Shown here in pieces: positions 35,470-43,391 of a DNA stretch of 64,000 nucleotides (its first letter is position 1; every line of letters starts with the position of its first letter). A model generated the notes under the pieces. It ran no database searches and had not been told where the DNA came from. It worked only from the letters and a program-made list of their open reading frames with translations. A program made the translations under genes and the position numbers. Source of the DNA: Terrimesophilobacter mesophilus (GTDB lineage: Bacteria > Actinomycetota > Actinomycetes > Actinomycetales > Microbacteriaceae); contig NZ_JACHBP010000001.1 of NCBI RefSeq assembly GCF_014200375.1, forward strand, positions 2,349,889-2,413,888, given 5' to 3'.

Positions 35470-35820
35470 ATGACGTCCTATCCCACCCCCGCCTTCACGC
35501 GTCCTGCCCTCGCTCCTGGGCTGCTCGGCGCCGTCGTTCTGCTTGCCGGGCTCGCGCTTCTCGACAACGCGAGCGGCTATTTCTGGATCAAGGCGGCCGT
35601 CGCGGTGCTCGCCCTCATCGTGTGCGTCTTCGCGTGGCAGGCGCATCAACGATGGTGGCTTCTCCCGCTCGTGCTGATCGCGGTGGCCTGGAACCCCGTG
35701 TGGCCGTTCGACCTGCACGGCCAACTGTGGGTCGCGGGTCAGTTCGTGGCTGCGCTCGTGTTCATCCTCGCCGGTGTCCGCATCAAGGTGAAGAATCCCG
35801 AGAATCGCAACCGCGGATAG
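35470..35820 (+). CDS. DUF6804-type small membrane protein
   Basis: 116-residue protein with four closely spaced hydrophobic helices: GLLGAVVLLAGLALL, WIKAAVAVLALIVCVFAWQ, WLLPLVLIAVAWNPVWPFD and LWVAGQFVAALVFILAGVRI. The WNPVWPF loop is characteristic of this uncharacterised family, as far as I recognise it. ATG 35470 is preferred over the in-frame TTG at 35461. It is monocistronic, facing away from the M20 gene and converging on the phosphoesterase gene. The function is unknown. Confidence 0.75.
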   Translation: MTSYPTPAFTRPALAPGLLGAVVLLAGLALLDNASGYFWIKAAVAVLALIVCVFAWQAHQRWWLLPLVLIAVAWNPVWPFDLHGQLWVAGQFVAALVFILAGVRIKVKNPENRNRG

Positions 35821-35851
35821 GTTGATGCCCGATCGGGCACCTCCGCTGGGA

Positions 35852-36811
35852 TCAGCCCCAGGTGAGTTCCCAGGTGACCGATTCGTCGACCAGGTCGAGA
35901 TCGCCGGAGTCGAACGCCCACTGGTCCTCGCTCGGTGCAGCGGGTATGACGACGCCGTCGAGTTCGAGTGCCTGCGCGACTCGTTCAGCAGGCACGAAGT
36001 CGACCGTCGTCGAGTCCCCGATCGGTACGACCGTGTGCAGGATGGTGTGGTCGTAGACGTGGATGAGGTTGTACGCCTGCGCGCCATCTCTCAGTCTCAC
36101 GGAACCGGCGGCAGCGGCCAGATCCTGGGTGTAGCAGCTCGCCGACGCGACGGACACCGGGATGCCCGCGAAGGTGCCGCTCGTGGAGTAGTGGAGGTGT
36201 CCCGCGACGATGCTGCGGACATCCGTGCCCTTGAGCACCTCGGCGAGGGCACCCTGCTCCCGCAGTTCGACCGTCACGGCGAGATCGACGATGCACGGAA
36301 TCGGCGGGTGGTGCATGGCGAGGATCGTGCCGTGCGGGGCATCCGTCGACAGTTCGTCGGCGAGCCAGTCGAGCTGGTCGGCCTCGAGCCGGCCGAAGCG
36401 ATGGCCGGGAACGCTCGTGTCGATCGTGATGACACGCAGCCCGTCGAGGTAGTGGACGCGGTCGATCGGATCCGTTGACGGGGACAGCCCGAGCATCGTC
36501 GTGCGGAACGCCGCACGATCGTCGTGGCTGCCCATCACCCAGATCGGCTGGGCGCCCAGGCGGCGGGCGACCGGGTCGACGATGGAGCGCAGTTTGCCGT
36601 ACGCCACGGGCTCGCCCCTCTCGGCGAGATCGCCCGTGAACAGGATCGCATCGGGCCGGAGCCCTGAGCGCTCGAGGTCATCGAAAACCCGTCGAACCCT
36701 CGCTTCGCCGTCCACGCGGTCGAAGGGCTGACCGTCCGCGAGCAGGTGAGTGTCGCTGAGGTGCAGGATGACGTGGCTCGGCCGCGAGTACTCCGCAGTC
36801 CTGGGAGGCAT
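35852..36811 (-). CDS. Class III cyclic-nucleotide-type metallophosphoesterase
   Basis: 319-residue calcineurin-like phosphoesterase close to Rv0805/CpdA cAMP phosphodiesterases. Metal-ligand motifs are LSDTHLLADG (D20, H22), FTGDLAERG (D61), WVMGSHDDR (94-97), MHHPPIP and AGHLHYSTSG. The third motif normally reads GNHD; here the metal-coordinating Asn is Ser95. The C-terminal arm after residue 230 resembles that of Rv0805. It has no signal peptide. It may hydrolyse cyclic nucleotides or other phosphodiesters. Confidence 0.85.
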   Translation of the reverse strand: MPPRTAEYSRPSHVILHLSDTHLLADGQPFDRVDGEARVRRVFDDLERSGLRPDAILFTGDLAERGEPVAYGKLRSIVDPVARRLGAQPIWVMGSHDDRAAFRTTMLGLSPSTDPIDRVHYLDGLRVITIDTSVPGHRFGRLEADQLDWLADELSTDAPHGTILAMHHPPIPCIVDLAVTVELREQGALAEVLKGTDVRSIVAGHLHYSTSGTFAGIPVSVASASCYTQDLAAAAGSVRLRDGAQAYNLIHVYDHTILHTVVPIGDSTTVDFVPAERVAQALELDGVVIPAAPSEDQWAFDSGDLDLVDESVTWELTWG

Positions 36812-37115
36812 GGGTCAAGCAAATCGTGTTTCTGACCTTCCGACCCTGTGCGCGACGGCGAGTCGGATTTCGGGCGAATGGGTCGCGAACTCCTCTTCCA
36901 TCCCGTAAACTGGGTCTGCACCGCGAGGATCCAATCGCGGCCTGACCTTGCCGCTGGCAAGTTGCTCGGGTCTGGAACCTCGTCGCTCGCGTCGTCGCTG
37001 CCAGGAGCCACTGGTTGGCACTCAGAGTTGAAAGAGCGTGAGCGGAAGGTGAGGGTAACGACCACAGCACGAGTGTCGTGCTGTAGTGATGGAGGCGGAG
37101 CCCCCAAGGAGGATC
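36812..37115 (+). promoter_or_regulatory. Gene-free 304-base leader with four hairpins before the SNF2 gene
   Basis: No gene is seen here. Inverted repeats lie in order before the helicase start. First comes CCGCGA/TCGCGG (36921-36926 and 36935-36940). Next are CTTGCC/GGCAAG (36947-36952 and 36956-36961), then TGCCA/TGGCA (36999-37003 and 37016-37020) with a competing CCAG/CTGG. The last is a perfect 9-bp stem, ACAGCACGA-GTG-TCGTGCTGT (37064-37084). The last ends 22 bases before AAGGAGGAT, the ribosome-binding site. It could be a structured 5' UTR or, for the last palindrome, an operator. Confidence 0.45.
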
Positions 37116-39281
37116 ATGGCTCGAGCGGGCCAGAAGACCACGTCCACCGGGCGTAAGAGCACGGGCGGGCGTTCGTCGAGCGCGAAAACGACTCAACAGA
37201 AGTCCGCTGCCCGCCGCTCGCGCCCCGGCGACGATGTCGGAATCATCCCGATCCTGGCACGAGCTGTTCGTGAGGTCGAGAACGCGGTCGAGCGCGGCAA
37301 GGCATCGCCGGCGAACCGCACGAAGTTCCAGGTCATCGCGCTTCTCATGCGCGACGAGCGCGCCAGGGCGAAGGCCGACACGTCCATGACGGATGCCGAG
37401 CGCATCGAGCTCATGAAGCGGCTCGACGGCGTCGCCACGATCCTCGCCAAGACGGCGGCCAGGGACACGAGCCTCATCCAGCTGCTCGCGGAGGACGCCA
37501 AGGTCTCGGACGCGGCGAAGAAGCTCCGCAGGGACATGCTCATCGCCTCGGGGACGGAGCTGTCAGCCGATGAGCTCATCATCGTCAACGAGCCGGAGAT
37601 CGTGCCGCCGTCCGTGGAGAAGCAGGTCGTGCCCCAGTCGGTCCGGCAGGCGCAGATGGCGAACCCCTTCCTCGCACCGGATCTCTCGGCCATCCAGCAC
37701 AAGGCGGCGCCGCAGACCAATCGACTCGGCAACTGGGAACTCCTTCAGCCGCTGTTTCGCGCTTTCGAGTACGGCGCGGGCGGAGGGGCAGCCACGATGG
37801 ACCTTCCGGAGGCCACCTCGCTGACCGTCCCGGGGAGCCCCGACCTCATGCGGCACCAGGCGCGGCTGCTCGCCGAGGTGAAGAAGGGCCACCGGACCTT
37901 CCTGGTTGCCGACGAGCCGGGACTCGGTAAGACGGCCGAAGCGCTCCTGGCCGCATCCGTCTCCCACTCCTACCCGTTCCTGGCCGTCGTCCCGAACGTC
38001 GTGAAGACGAACTGGGCCCGTGAGGTCGCGCTCTGGACACCGCAGCGAACGGCGACCGTGGTGCACGGAGACGGCAACGATGTGGATGCGTTCAGCGATG
38101 TCGTGATCGTCAACTATGAGGTCCTCGACCGCCACGTGGGGTGGCTCAGCCGGTTCGGGTTCAAGGGCATGGTGGTGGATGAGGCGCATTTCATCAAGAA
38201 CCTCGGCTCGCAGCGTTCCCGGCACGTCCTCTCGCTCAGCAAGTCGATCCGCACCGCCCAGCCGAACGCCCTCATGATGGCGTTGACGGGAACGCCGCTC
38301 ATCAACGACATCGATGACTTCCGGGCGATCTGGCAGTTCCTGGGCTGGATCGACGACAAGAAGCCGCTGCCCGCTCTCATGGCGAAACTCGAGGCCACGG
38401 GACTCACGCCGGCCGACCTGGGGTTCTTCGCCGAGGCTCGCAAGGCCGTGATCGACATGGGCATCGTGCGGCGACGGAAGATCGACGTCGCCGCCGACAT
38501 CCCGGCCAGGCGCATCGCCGACCTGCCGATCGAGCTGGATGACGAGCTGGGTCGCGGAATCCGTGACGCGGAGGCTGCGCTGACCGCTCGCCTGCTGGAG
38601 AAGTACCGGAGGGTGCTCGCCGCGAAGCCGGACGGTTCGCAGGAGGACCTCATCCGCGTCGTCGCCCACGCAGAACTCGAGGAGTCGAAGGCTGCGAAGA
38701 CCGGTGAGAACGTGTTCACCATGGTCCGGAAGATCGGCCAGGCGAAGGCAGTGCTCGCCGCCGATTACACGGTGCAGCTCGCCCGATCGGTGGGCAAGGT
38801 CGTCTTCTTCGCCAAGCACATCGACGTCATGGATGCCGCGGAGGAACACTTTGCGAAGCACGGTGTGCGATCGATCTCCATTCGCGGCGACCAGACGAGT
38901 GCGTTCCGGCAGAAGGAGATCGACGCCTTCGCGAACGATCCCGATGTCTCCGTGGCGGTGGCCTCACTGACGGCGGCCGGCGTCGGGCTCAATCTTCAAG
39001 TCGCGTCGAACGTCGTGCTCGCAGAGCTCTCGTGGACGAGCGCAGAGCAGACCCAGGCGATCGATCGTGTGCACCGTATCGGCCAGGCGGAACCGGTGAC
39101 GGCGTGGCGCATCATCGCCGCACACACGATCGATGCGAAGATCGCCGAGCTCATCGACAGCAAGGCCGGCCTCGCAGCTCGGGCACTCGACGGGTCGGAC
39201 GACGAGATCGTTGCGGAGTCGAACGTGCAGTTGGAGGCGCTCGCATCACTCCTGAGGGATGCGCTCGCCGAGACCTCCTGA
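37116..39281 (+). CDS. SNF2-family DEAD/DEAH helicase
   Basis: 721-residue SF2 ATPase. The first 35 residues are a basic Lys/Ser/Thr/Arg-rich tail, followed by about 190 residues of helical N-terminal domain. Helicase motifs are ADEPGLGKTAEALL (Walker A, near residue 265), VVDEAHFIKN (DEAH, near 353), ALTGTPLIND, and QAIDRVHRIGQAEPV (motif VI, near 646). The order and the RVHRIGQ motif resemble SMARCAL1/ZRANB3-type annealing helicases rather than RecG or UvrD. ATG 37116 is preceded by AAGGAGGATC. It probably acts on branched DNA or displaces proteins. Confidence 0.88.
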   Translation: MARAGQKTTSTGRKSTGGRSSSAKTTQQKSAARRSRPGDDVGIIPILARAVREVENAVERGKASPANRTKFQVIALLMRDERARAKADTSMTDAERIELMKRLDGVATILAKTAARDTSLIQLLAEDAKVSDAAKKLRRDMLIASGTELSADELIIVNEPEIVPPSVEKQVVPQSVRQAQMANPFLAPDLSAIQHKAAPQTNRLGNWELLQPLFRAFEYGAGGGAATMDLPEATSLTVPGSPDLMRHQARLLAEVKKGHRTFLVADEPGLGKTAEALLAASVSHSYPFLAVVPNVVKTNWAREVALWTPQRTATVVHGDGNDVDAFSDVVIVNYEVLDRHVGWLSRFGFKGMVVDEAHFIKNLGSQRSRHVLSLSKSIRTAQPNALMMALTGTPLINDIDDFRAIWQFLGWIDDKKPLPALMAKLEATGLTPADLGFFAEARKAVIDMGIVRRRKIDVAADIPARRIADLPIELDDELGRGIRDAEAALTARLLEKYRRVLAAKPDGSQEDLIRVVAHAELEESKAAKTGENVFTMVRKIGQAKAVLAADYTVQLARSVGKVVFFAKHIDVMDAAEEHFAKHGVRSISIRGDQTSAFRQKEIDAFANDPDVSVAVASLTAAGVGLNLQVASNVVLAELSWTSAEQTQAIDRVHRIGQAEPVTAWRIIAAHTIDAKIAELIDSKAGLAARALDGSDDEIVAESNVQLEALASLLRDALAETS

Positions 39282-39292
39282 CCTCGCCGGGT

Positions 39293-39631
39293 TCACTTCT
39301 TCGTCATGAGCGTGAGCATGAGCCGCGAGTCGATGACGGCCTCAACTTCGTGACGGAGCGCGGCATCCAGGCGGAGCACGGCACCTGGCCGAAGCGCGAT
39401 CTCCTGTTCGGCGGTTCTCACGACGAGCTCGCCGTCGAGCGCCTGCATGAGCAGCGGGAACGGCGCAGAATGCCCCGGGAGAATGTGGCCCGCCGCGAAG
39501 GAGAGAACGACGATTCGCACGTCAGGGTGCGCCAGGACGGTCGCGTGACCCATGCCTTCTGCCGGTAGAGGCGAGCCGGCCCGAACATCCTCGATGATGG
39601 AGATCGCTGCTGTGCCCTGGCCGTCATTCAT
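39293..39631 (-). CDS. Small cupin-domain protein
   Basis: 112-residue single-domain cupin. The two cupin motifs are SFAAGHILPGHSAPFPLLMQALDGELVV and LRPGAVLRLDAALRHEV. His55 in PGHSAP and the later His could bind a metal, while the usual second His/Glu positions differ. There is no signal peptide. It converges on the SNF2 gene with an 11-base gap and is divergent from the DUF488 gene. Proteins of this size often act as small-molecule binders or dioxygenase-like enzymes; the function here is unknown. Confidence 0.75.
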   Translation of the reverse strand: MNDGQGTAAISIIEDVRAGSPLPAEGMGHATVLAHPDVRIVVLSFAAGHILPGHSAPFPLLMQALDGELVVRTAEQEIALRPGAVLRLDAALRHEVEAVIDSRLMLTLMTKK

Positions 39632-39676
39632 GGTTCCACGCTAGCCGTGAATGCCGAGGAGTGAGATGGTGGAGTC

Positions 39677-40033
39677 ATGTTGGTTCGAATAAAGAGGATT
39701 TACGAGGATCCAGCAGCTGACGACGGCTACCGCGTTCTGGTGGACCGGATCTGGCCCCGAGGCGTGAGCAAGGATCGGGCGAAGCTTGACGAGTGGTTGA
39801 AGGAGGCAGCGCCGTCGACGCAGCTGCGCACCTGGTTCCACCACGAGGAGCCGAAGTGGGACGAGTTCCAATCACGGTATCGGGCTGAGCTGGATGAGAA
39901 CGAGGCGGTGGGGGATCTTCGGCGCATCCTGGCATCGCAGCCCGTGGTCACCCTGCTGTACAGCGCGCGGAACGAGGAGGAGAACCAGGCGGTCGTCCTG
40001 CGCGATTACCTCACCGAACATTCAACTATCTAG
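39677..40033 (+). CDS. DUF488 (YeaO-like) protein
   Basis: 118-residue soluble protein of the DUF488/YeaO family. The segment YRVLVDRIWPRGVSKDRAKLDEWLKEAAPS and the later WDEFQSRYRAEL and VTLLYSARNEEENQAVVL are the family pattern. Its stop lies within the first arm of the inverted repeat AACTATC/GATAGTT (40024-40030 and 40071-40077). A terminator-like hairpin follows at 40111. I know of no established biochemical activity for this family. Confidence 0.85.
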   Translation: MLVRIKRIYEDPAADDGYRVLVDRIWPRGVSKDRAKLDEWLKEAAPSTQLRTWFHHEEPKWDEFQSRYRAELDENEAVGDLRRILASQPVVTLLYSARNEEENQAVVLRDYLTEHSTI

Positions 40034-40110
40034 CGAGACTTTAGGGGTTGCCGCGGTGTGCGAAGTGCGCGATAGTTATTGAACCGAGGAGGTCAAACTC
40101 CAAGGTAACA

Positions 40111-40157
40111 GAAAGCCTCCAGAAGCTACTTGTAGCAGCCGGGGGCTTTCGCCTTTT
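40111..40157 (+). terminator. Terminator-like hairpin after DUF488 gene
   Basis: GAAAGCCTCC (40111-40120) pairs with GGGGGCTTTC (40141-40150) over 10 bp with one G-U. The apical part is a second stem, GCTA-CTTG-TAGC (40125-40136), and CGCCTTTT follows with four T at 40154-40157. The structure fits an intrinsic terminator for the rightward DUF488 transcript. The AAAG on the 5' side would give a U-run on the other strand, so it may be bidirectional. Confidence 0.6.
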
Positions 40158-40397
40158 AACCGGAATCTCCACCGCGGGTTCTGTACCCCGAGAGTCCGCA
40201 CAAGTGCGGACACCCCAATGGGGGAGACCCTATCTGGGGGCAGAAGTCCCCCTTGTGCATCGCCTATCGTGGAACCACGCAAGACGGGGGACACCTGGAG
40301 GCGGTGGCAGGCTAAGGCCGGCAGCGAAGTTACGGGGGTAGATTCGCAGCCGACCAGCCTCAATATCCACCGCCTCCTCACCGTTTAACGGGGTCGG
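40158..40397. ncRNA. Candidate structured RNA or hairpin-rich remnant
   Basis: No convincing protein gene is found between the DUF488 stop (40033) and the DUF2510 stop (40398). After the terminator come a GTCCGCA-CAAG-TGCGGAC hairpin (40194-40211), CCCC-AAT-GGGG (40213-40223), GGGGG/CCCCC (40236-40252) and CGTGG-AA-CCACG (40268-40279). Then follows an 81-base compound hairpin. It is closed by GGAGGCGGTGG (40297-40307) and CCACCGCCTCC (40367-40377), continued by AGGCT/AGCCT, and capped by an imperfect GGCCGGCAGCGAA/TTCGCAGCCGACC stem with a 14-base loop. GC over 40021-40380 is about 59% by my count (212 of 360), below the flanking genes. The strand cannot be decided. Confidence 0.4.
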
Positions 40398-41726
40398 CTA
40401 GAGGAACGGCAGCGAGTATCCGTCGATGAGGGTCGGTGCAAACGTCCTGGCGGCGAACCACGCACCGACGAGCACGGCGGCGAGGACGATCCAGACCCAC
40501 AACAGGGCCGAGTTGCGGCCGGTCTCTCGCCTGACCACGATGGTGCGAACGAGCAGGTAGACGGGCGCGGTGAGAATCGCCCAGGCCCAGTGGGCGGGAT
40601 GGTTGTAGCCTGCCCAATCGAGTTTGCGGCGGTCGGCGACCGCAAGCAGAAGCGTGACGAGGTAGAGGACGACGACCACGCCGCCTGCGAGCATCCACCA
40701 CTCGACGCCCTCTGGCACGTACCGGGGATAGTTCTCGGCGCCCTTGACGGCCCCGATCGCCAGGACCCCCGCGATGAGCGGCATGACGGCGATGAACCAG
40801 CCGGATACCGTGGCCTTGCGCGTCGCGGTGGAGCCGTAGAGTTCTTCAGGATCCGTCGCGACGGCGGCCGGCTCCTGTGCCCACGCGCTGGAAGCCGGCA
40901 CCGCCATGGGCCCGGATGCCGCGGCGGGTTCCGCCTGGACCCCCGTCGAGGGCGCGGGGGAGGTCTGAGTAACCGGAGCGGTCGGGGCGGCGGCGGCCGC
41001 GGTCGTCGCAGGGGTTGCCGGACTGCCGGCGACCATCCAGTCGAAGGTCGGGGGAACGGCAGAGTCCGGGGCGGGCTGCTGCGGAGCGGACGCGTGGGCG
41101 GACAGAGGGCCTTCGGATTCGCCCTCGGTTCGCTTCCTCAGTTCACGCCGGGAGGGCAGTCCCGTTGCGTGCGTGGCATCGGGCTTCGATTCGCTGGTGG
41201 GTGGCGCGCTCGTTTCCGTCTGGGGCTCCTGCGCCGGCGGGAATGCCGGCAAGACCGTATCCGGTGTGGGCGGCGGGCCGAGCACCGGCTCGATGAGCGG
41301 CGGAACAGCGGGAGGATCATAGGCGGGCACCGTCTGCGGAATGGAGTCAGCGGCCTGCGGCGCGGAGTATGCGGCTGCCGCCGGTTCGGTAGCAGCGGGT
41401 TCGGCGATGACGGGTTCAGCGGCGACCGGCTCAGGCTTGACCGGCTCAGGCGCGACCGGCTCTGGTGCGACCGGCTCTGGTGCGACCGGCACAGGCGCGA
41501 CCGGCTCAGGCGCGACCGGCACAGGAGTGACCGGCACAGCGGCGACCGGCACAGCGGCGACCGGCTCAACCTGCGCGGGCTCCGGCAGTGCTGGCGCCGG
41601 CGCATCCGCGACGGGTGGGTGGACGGAGTCGGTCCAGTTCTGCCCGTCCCACCATCGGAGTTCTGAGCTCTTATAGGGGTCGGGATACCAGCCAGCGGGT
41701 ACCGGCGCTGCCTGGTCTGGTGCCAT
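40398..41726 (-). CDS. DUF2510 membrane protein with Pro/Val/Glu repeat linker
   Basis: 442-residue protein. Residues about 8-30 are a DUF2510 motif (AGWYPDPYKSSELRWWDGQNWTDSV). Residues about 45-115 are a repetitive VAPEP/VAPVP linker, followed by a long Pro/Ala-rich disordered region. The C-terminal 130 residues hold four helices: VSGWFIAVMPLIAGVLAIGA, WWMLAGGVVVVLYLVTLLLAV, WAILTAPVYLLVRTIVV and LLWVWIVLAAVLVGAWFA. ATG 41726 follows GGAGAGGAAC. Two paralogues lie at 45237 and 52263. The N-terminus is probably cytoplasmic. The function is unknown. Confidence 0.8.
   Translation of the reverse strand: MAPDQAAPVPAGWYPDPYKSSELRWWDGQNWTDSVHPPVADAPAPALPEPAQVEPVAAVPVAAVPVTPVPVAPEPVAPVPVAPEPVAPEPVAPEPVKPEPVAAEPVIAEPAATEPAAAAYSAPQAADSIPQTVPAYDPPAVPPLIEPVLGPPPTPDTVLPAFPPAQEPQTETSAPPTSESKPDATHATGLPSRRELRKRTEGESEGPLSAHASAPQQPAPDSAVPPTFDWMVAGSPATPATTAAAAAPTAPVTQTSPAPSTGVQAEPAAASGPMAVPASSAWAQEPAAVATDPEELYGSTATRKATVSGWFIAVMPLIAGVLAIGAVKGAENYPRYVPEGVEWWMLAGGVVVVLYLVTLLLAVADRRKLDWAGYNHPAHWAWAILTAPVYLLVRTIVVRRETGRNSALLWVWIVLAAVLVGAWFAARTFAPTLIDGYSLPFL
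41424..41565. repeat. 15-bp tandem repeat array in DUF2510 linker
   Basis: The heptamer GACCGGC recurs ten times at exact 15-base steps, starting at 41424, 41439, 41454, 41469, 41484, 41499, 41514, 41529, 41544 and 41559. Read on the minus strand, each unit encodes five residues of the VAPEP/VAPVP/VTPVP type. Because the unit is a multiple of three, copy-number changes would keep the frame. Confidence 0.92.
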
Positions 41727-41865
41727 GAGTAAAGTTCCTCTCCACTGATTCGGGCTCAGTCGGAATGCCCTGATTCTATTCAGGCAACGCGGATTCCGCG
41801 CCCCCCAAGGCTGGGGTGTCGCGATCACATGCTATCGATCGCGACGTTCTCGGCGTGTGAGGATC

Positions 41866-42150
41866 TCAGCGCGTCAGCAGCTCCGCGCGCTCCGGATGCT
41901 CATCGAACCACTGGCCCACATACCAGCACATGGGCAGGATGCGATAGCTGGTCGTGGCCTCCACATCGTTGACCGCGAACTCGACGATTTCGCCTGCGAG
42001 GCCCTGGCCCCTGCGGTGCGGATCGGTGAAGGTGTGGGTGAAGGAGATCGAGTTGCCGTTCACCCGATAGTCGACCGCGCTCGCCAGCTCACCATCGATA
42101 TGCAGTGAGTAACGGTTGGCGTCAACATCGTGGGTGAGGGTCTTGTCCAT
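41866..42150 (-). CDS. Small GNAT acetyltransferase (YjdJ-like)
   Basis: 94-residue minimal GNAT-fold protein of the COG2388/YjdJ type. DANRYSLHIDGELASAVDYRV forms the early strands, HTFTDPHRRGQGLAGEIVEFA is the acetyl-CoA pyrophosphate loop (R-R-G-Q-G-L-A), and ILPMCWYVGQWFDEHPE is the conserved tail. Short members of this type have been proposed to act on small molecules or proteins. It is on the same strand as, and upstream of, the DUF2510 gene, separated by 139 bases, and divergent from the YdeI-like gene. Confidence 0.87.
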   Translation of the reverse strand: MDKTLTHDVDANRYSLHIDGELASAVDYRVNGNSISFTHTFTDPHRRGQGLAGEIVEFAVNDVEATTSYRILPMCWYVGQWFDEHPERAELLTR

Positions 42151-42216
42151 ACTTCGAGCCTACTCATGGGCCTGAGAATATGCGGAGTCGGAGGAGGGCC
42201 GTACGATCGTGGCGTG

Positions 42217-42813
42217 ATGTCCGAGTTCCCGGATCTGCTGCTTCCGGATTCCGCAGCATGGCGCAGCTGGCTCGAAGCCCACCATGCGACGAGCCCCGGC
42301 GTCCGACTCGTGCTCTCGAGGAAGGGCGGCACCGTGACGCGCCTGTTCTACGCGGACGCCCTCGATGAGGCACTGTGTTTCGGGTGGATCGACGCGCAGG
42401 CCAGGCGCCGCGACGAGGAGACGACCTACCAGCGCTTCCAGCCGAGGGGAGCGCGCAGCATCTGGTCCGCACGGAACGTCGGCCACATCGAGCGGCTCGA
42501 AGCGGCGGGGCTCCTGCGGCCGGCCGGTCGGGCGGCGGTGGAGGCCGCGAAGGCCGACGGCCGATGGGAGCGGGCCTATGCTGGGCCTGCGACCGCCCAG
42601 GCACCGGAGGACCTGCTGGAGGCGATCGCCGCAGTCCCCGAAGCGCAGGAGATGTATGACGTCCTCACCTCCCAGAACCGTTTCGCGCTCTACTTCAGAC
42701 TGAGCCAGGTCGGCAGCCGAGATGCGCGGGACCGCCGCATCCGCGCGTTCGTGGAGAAGCTCGCCCGCCACGAGACACCGTACCCTCAGAAGCGGATGCC
42801 GGGCGCACCGTGA
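42217..42813 (+). CDS. YdeI/OmpD-associated family protein
   Basis: 198-residue protein of the YdeI (COG4430) family. LLPDSAAWRSWLEAHHATSPGVRLVLSRKGG, YADALDEALCFGWIDAQARRRDEETTYQRFQPRGARSIWS and the closing EKLARHETPYPQKR are typical. Members have been linked to stress and antimicrobial-peptide resistance in enterobacteria, without a settled mechanism. ATG 42217 was chosen; the GTG one codon earlier is equally possible. It converges on the glutathione peroxidase gene with a 12-base gap. Confidence 0.85.
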   Translation: MSEFPDLLLPDSAAWRSWLEAHHATSPGVRLVLSRKGGTVTRLFYADALDEALCFGWIDAQARRRDEETTYQRFQPRGARSIWSARNVGHIERLEAAGLLRPAGRAAVEAAKADGRWERAYAGPATAQAPEDLLEAIAAVPEAQEMYDVLTSQNRFALYFRLSQVGSRDARDRRIRAFVEKLARHETPYPQKRMPGAP

Positions 42814-42825
42814 CTCGGGAGACGG

Positions 42826-43329
42826 TCACGCGGCGGGAAGCGCTCGCTCGATCGCCTCGATGATCTCCGGCGCATCCGGTTGAACGCCCGGGCGGAATCG
42901 CTGGACCGCGCCATCCGGACTGATCAGGAACTTCTCGAAGTTCCACTCGACCTTGCCTGCGGCGCCACGGGCGTCCCTGGTCTGGGTGAGCTTCTGGAAG
43001 AGCGGATGCTGGTGGCGTCCGTTGACGTGCACCTTGTCGAACATGGGGAAGGTCACACCGTACGTTCCGGAGCAGAACTCCTTGATGTCCGCGGCGCTCC
43101 CCGGTTCCTGGAACATGAACTGGTTGCAGGGGAAGCCGAGCACGGTGAACCCTCGGTCGCTGTATTGCTCGTAGAGCTTTTCGAGCCCTGCATACTGCGG
43201 AGTGTTGCCGCACCTGGACGCGACGTTGACGACCATGACCGCCTTGCCGGCGTATTCGCCGAAGGTCGTCGCGTTGCCGTCGATCGTCGTGAGGGGTATG
43301 TCGTTGAGGTCCAGCTCGGGGGAGTCCAT
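42826..43329 (-). CDS. Glutathione peroxidase-family thiol peroxidase
   Basis: 167-residue peroxidase. The catalytic tetrad is visible: Cys40 in NVASRCGNTPQY, Gln70 in GFPCNQF, and Trp-Asn in KVEWNFEKFL. Cys replaces the selenocysteine of animal enzymes. A further Cys in KEFCSGTYGV fits the resolving cysteine of thioredoxin-dependent members. Actinobacteria use mycothiol and thioredoxin rather than glutathione, so the true reductant is probably thioredoxin. ATG 43329 begins MDSPELDLNDIPL. It lies 62 bases downstream of ggt on the same strand, so the two may be co-expressed. Confidence 0.9.
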   Translation of the reverse strand: MDSPELDLNDIPLTTIDGNATTFGEYAGKAVMVVNVASRCGNTPQYAGLEKLYEQYSDRGFTVLGFPCNQFMFQEPGSAADIKEFCSGTYGVTFPMFDKVHVNGRHQHPLFQKLTQTRDARGAAGKVEWNFEKFLISPDGAVQRFRPGVQPDAPEIIEAIERALPAA

Positions 43330-43391
43330 GTCTCCAGCGTAGGTCGCGCCGGCTGGTTTCGCTGAGCGGGGGAGTCGCCCATTATGCCCGG

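Noticed and set aside
37004..37020. GCCACTGG-like word suggestive of a cobalamin riboswitch
   Set aside because: The other conserved cobalamin-riboswitch segments are missing and the downstream gene is a helicase.
40158..40215. Resemblance of ATCTCCACC-GCGGGTTCTGTACCCCG to a tmRNA or tRNA 3' end
   Set aside because: No matching 5' acceptor strand, no T-arm consensus GTTCGA and no tag frame; the similarity is a few bases only.
40076..40381. 101-codon minus-strand frame across the structured gap
   Set aside because: Its codon use does not resemble the neighbouring genes and it spans the terminator-like hairpin; more likely non-coding.
40218..40388. 56-codon plus-strand reading frame (ATG 40218; internal GTG 40269) ending LNIHRLLTV
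   Set aside because: No ribosome-binding site at either start and it coincides with the strongest hairpins; the amino acids have no recognisable family. Kept only as a possible remnant.
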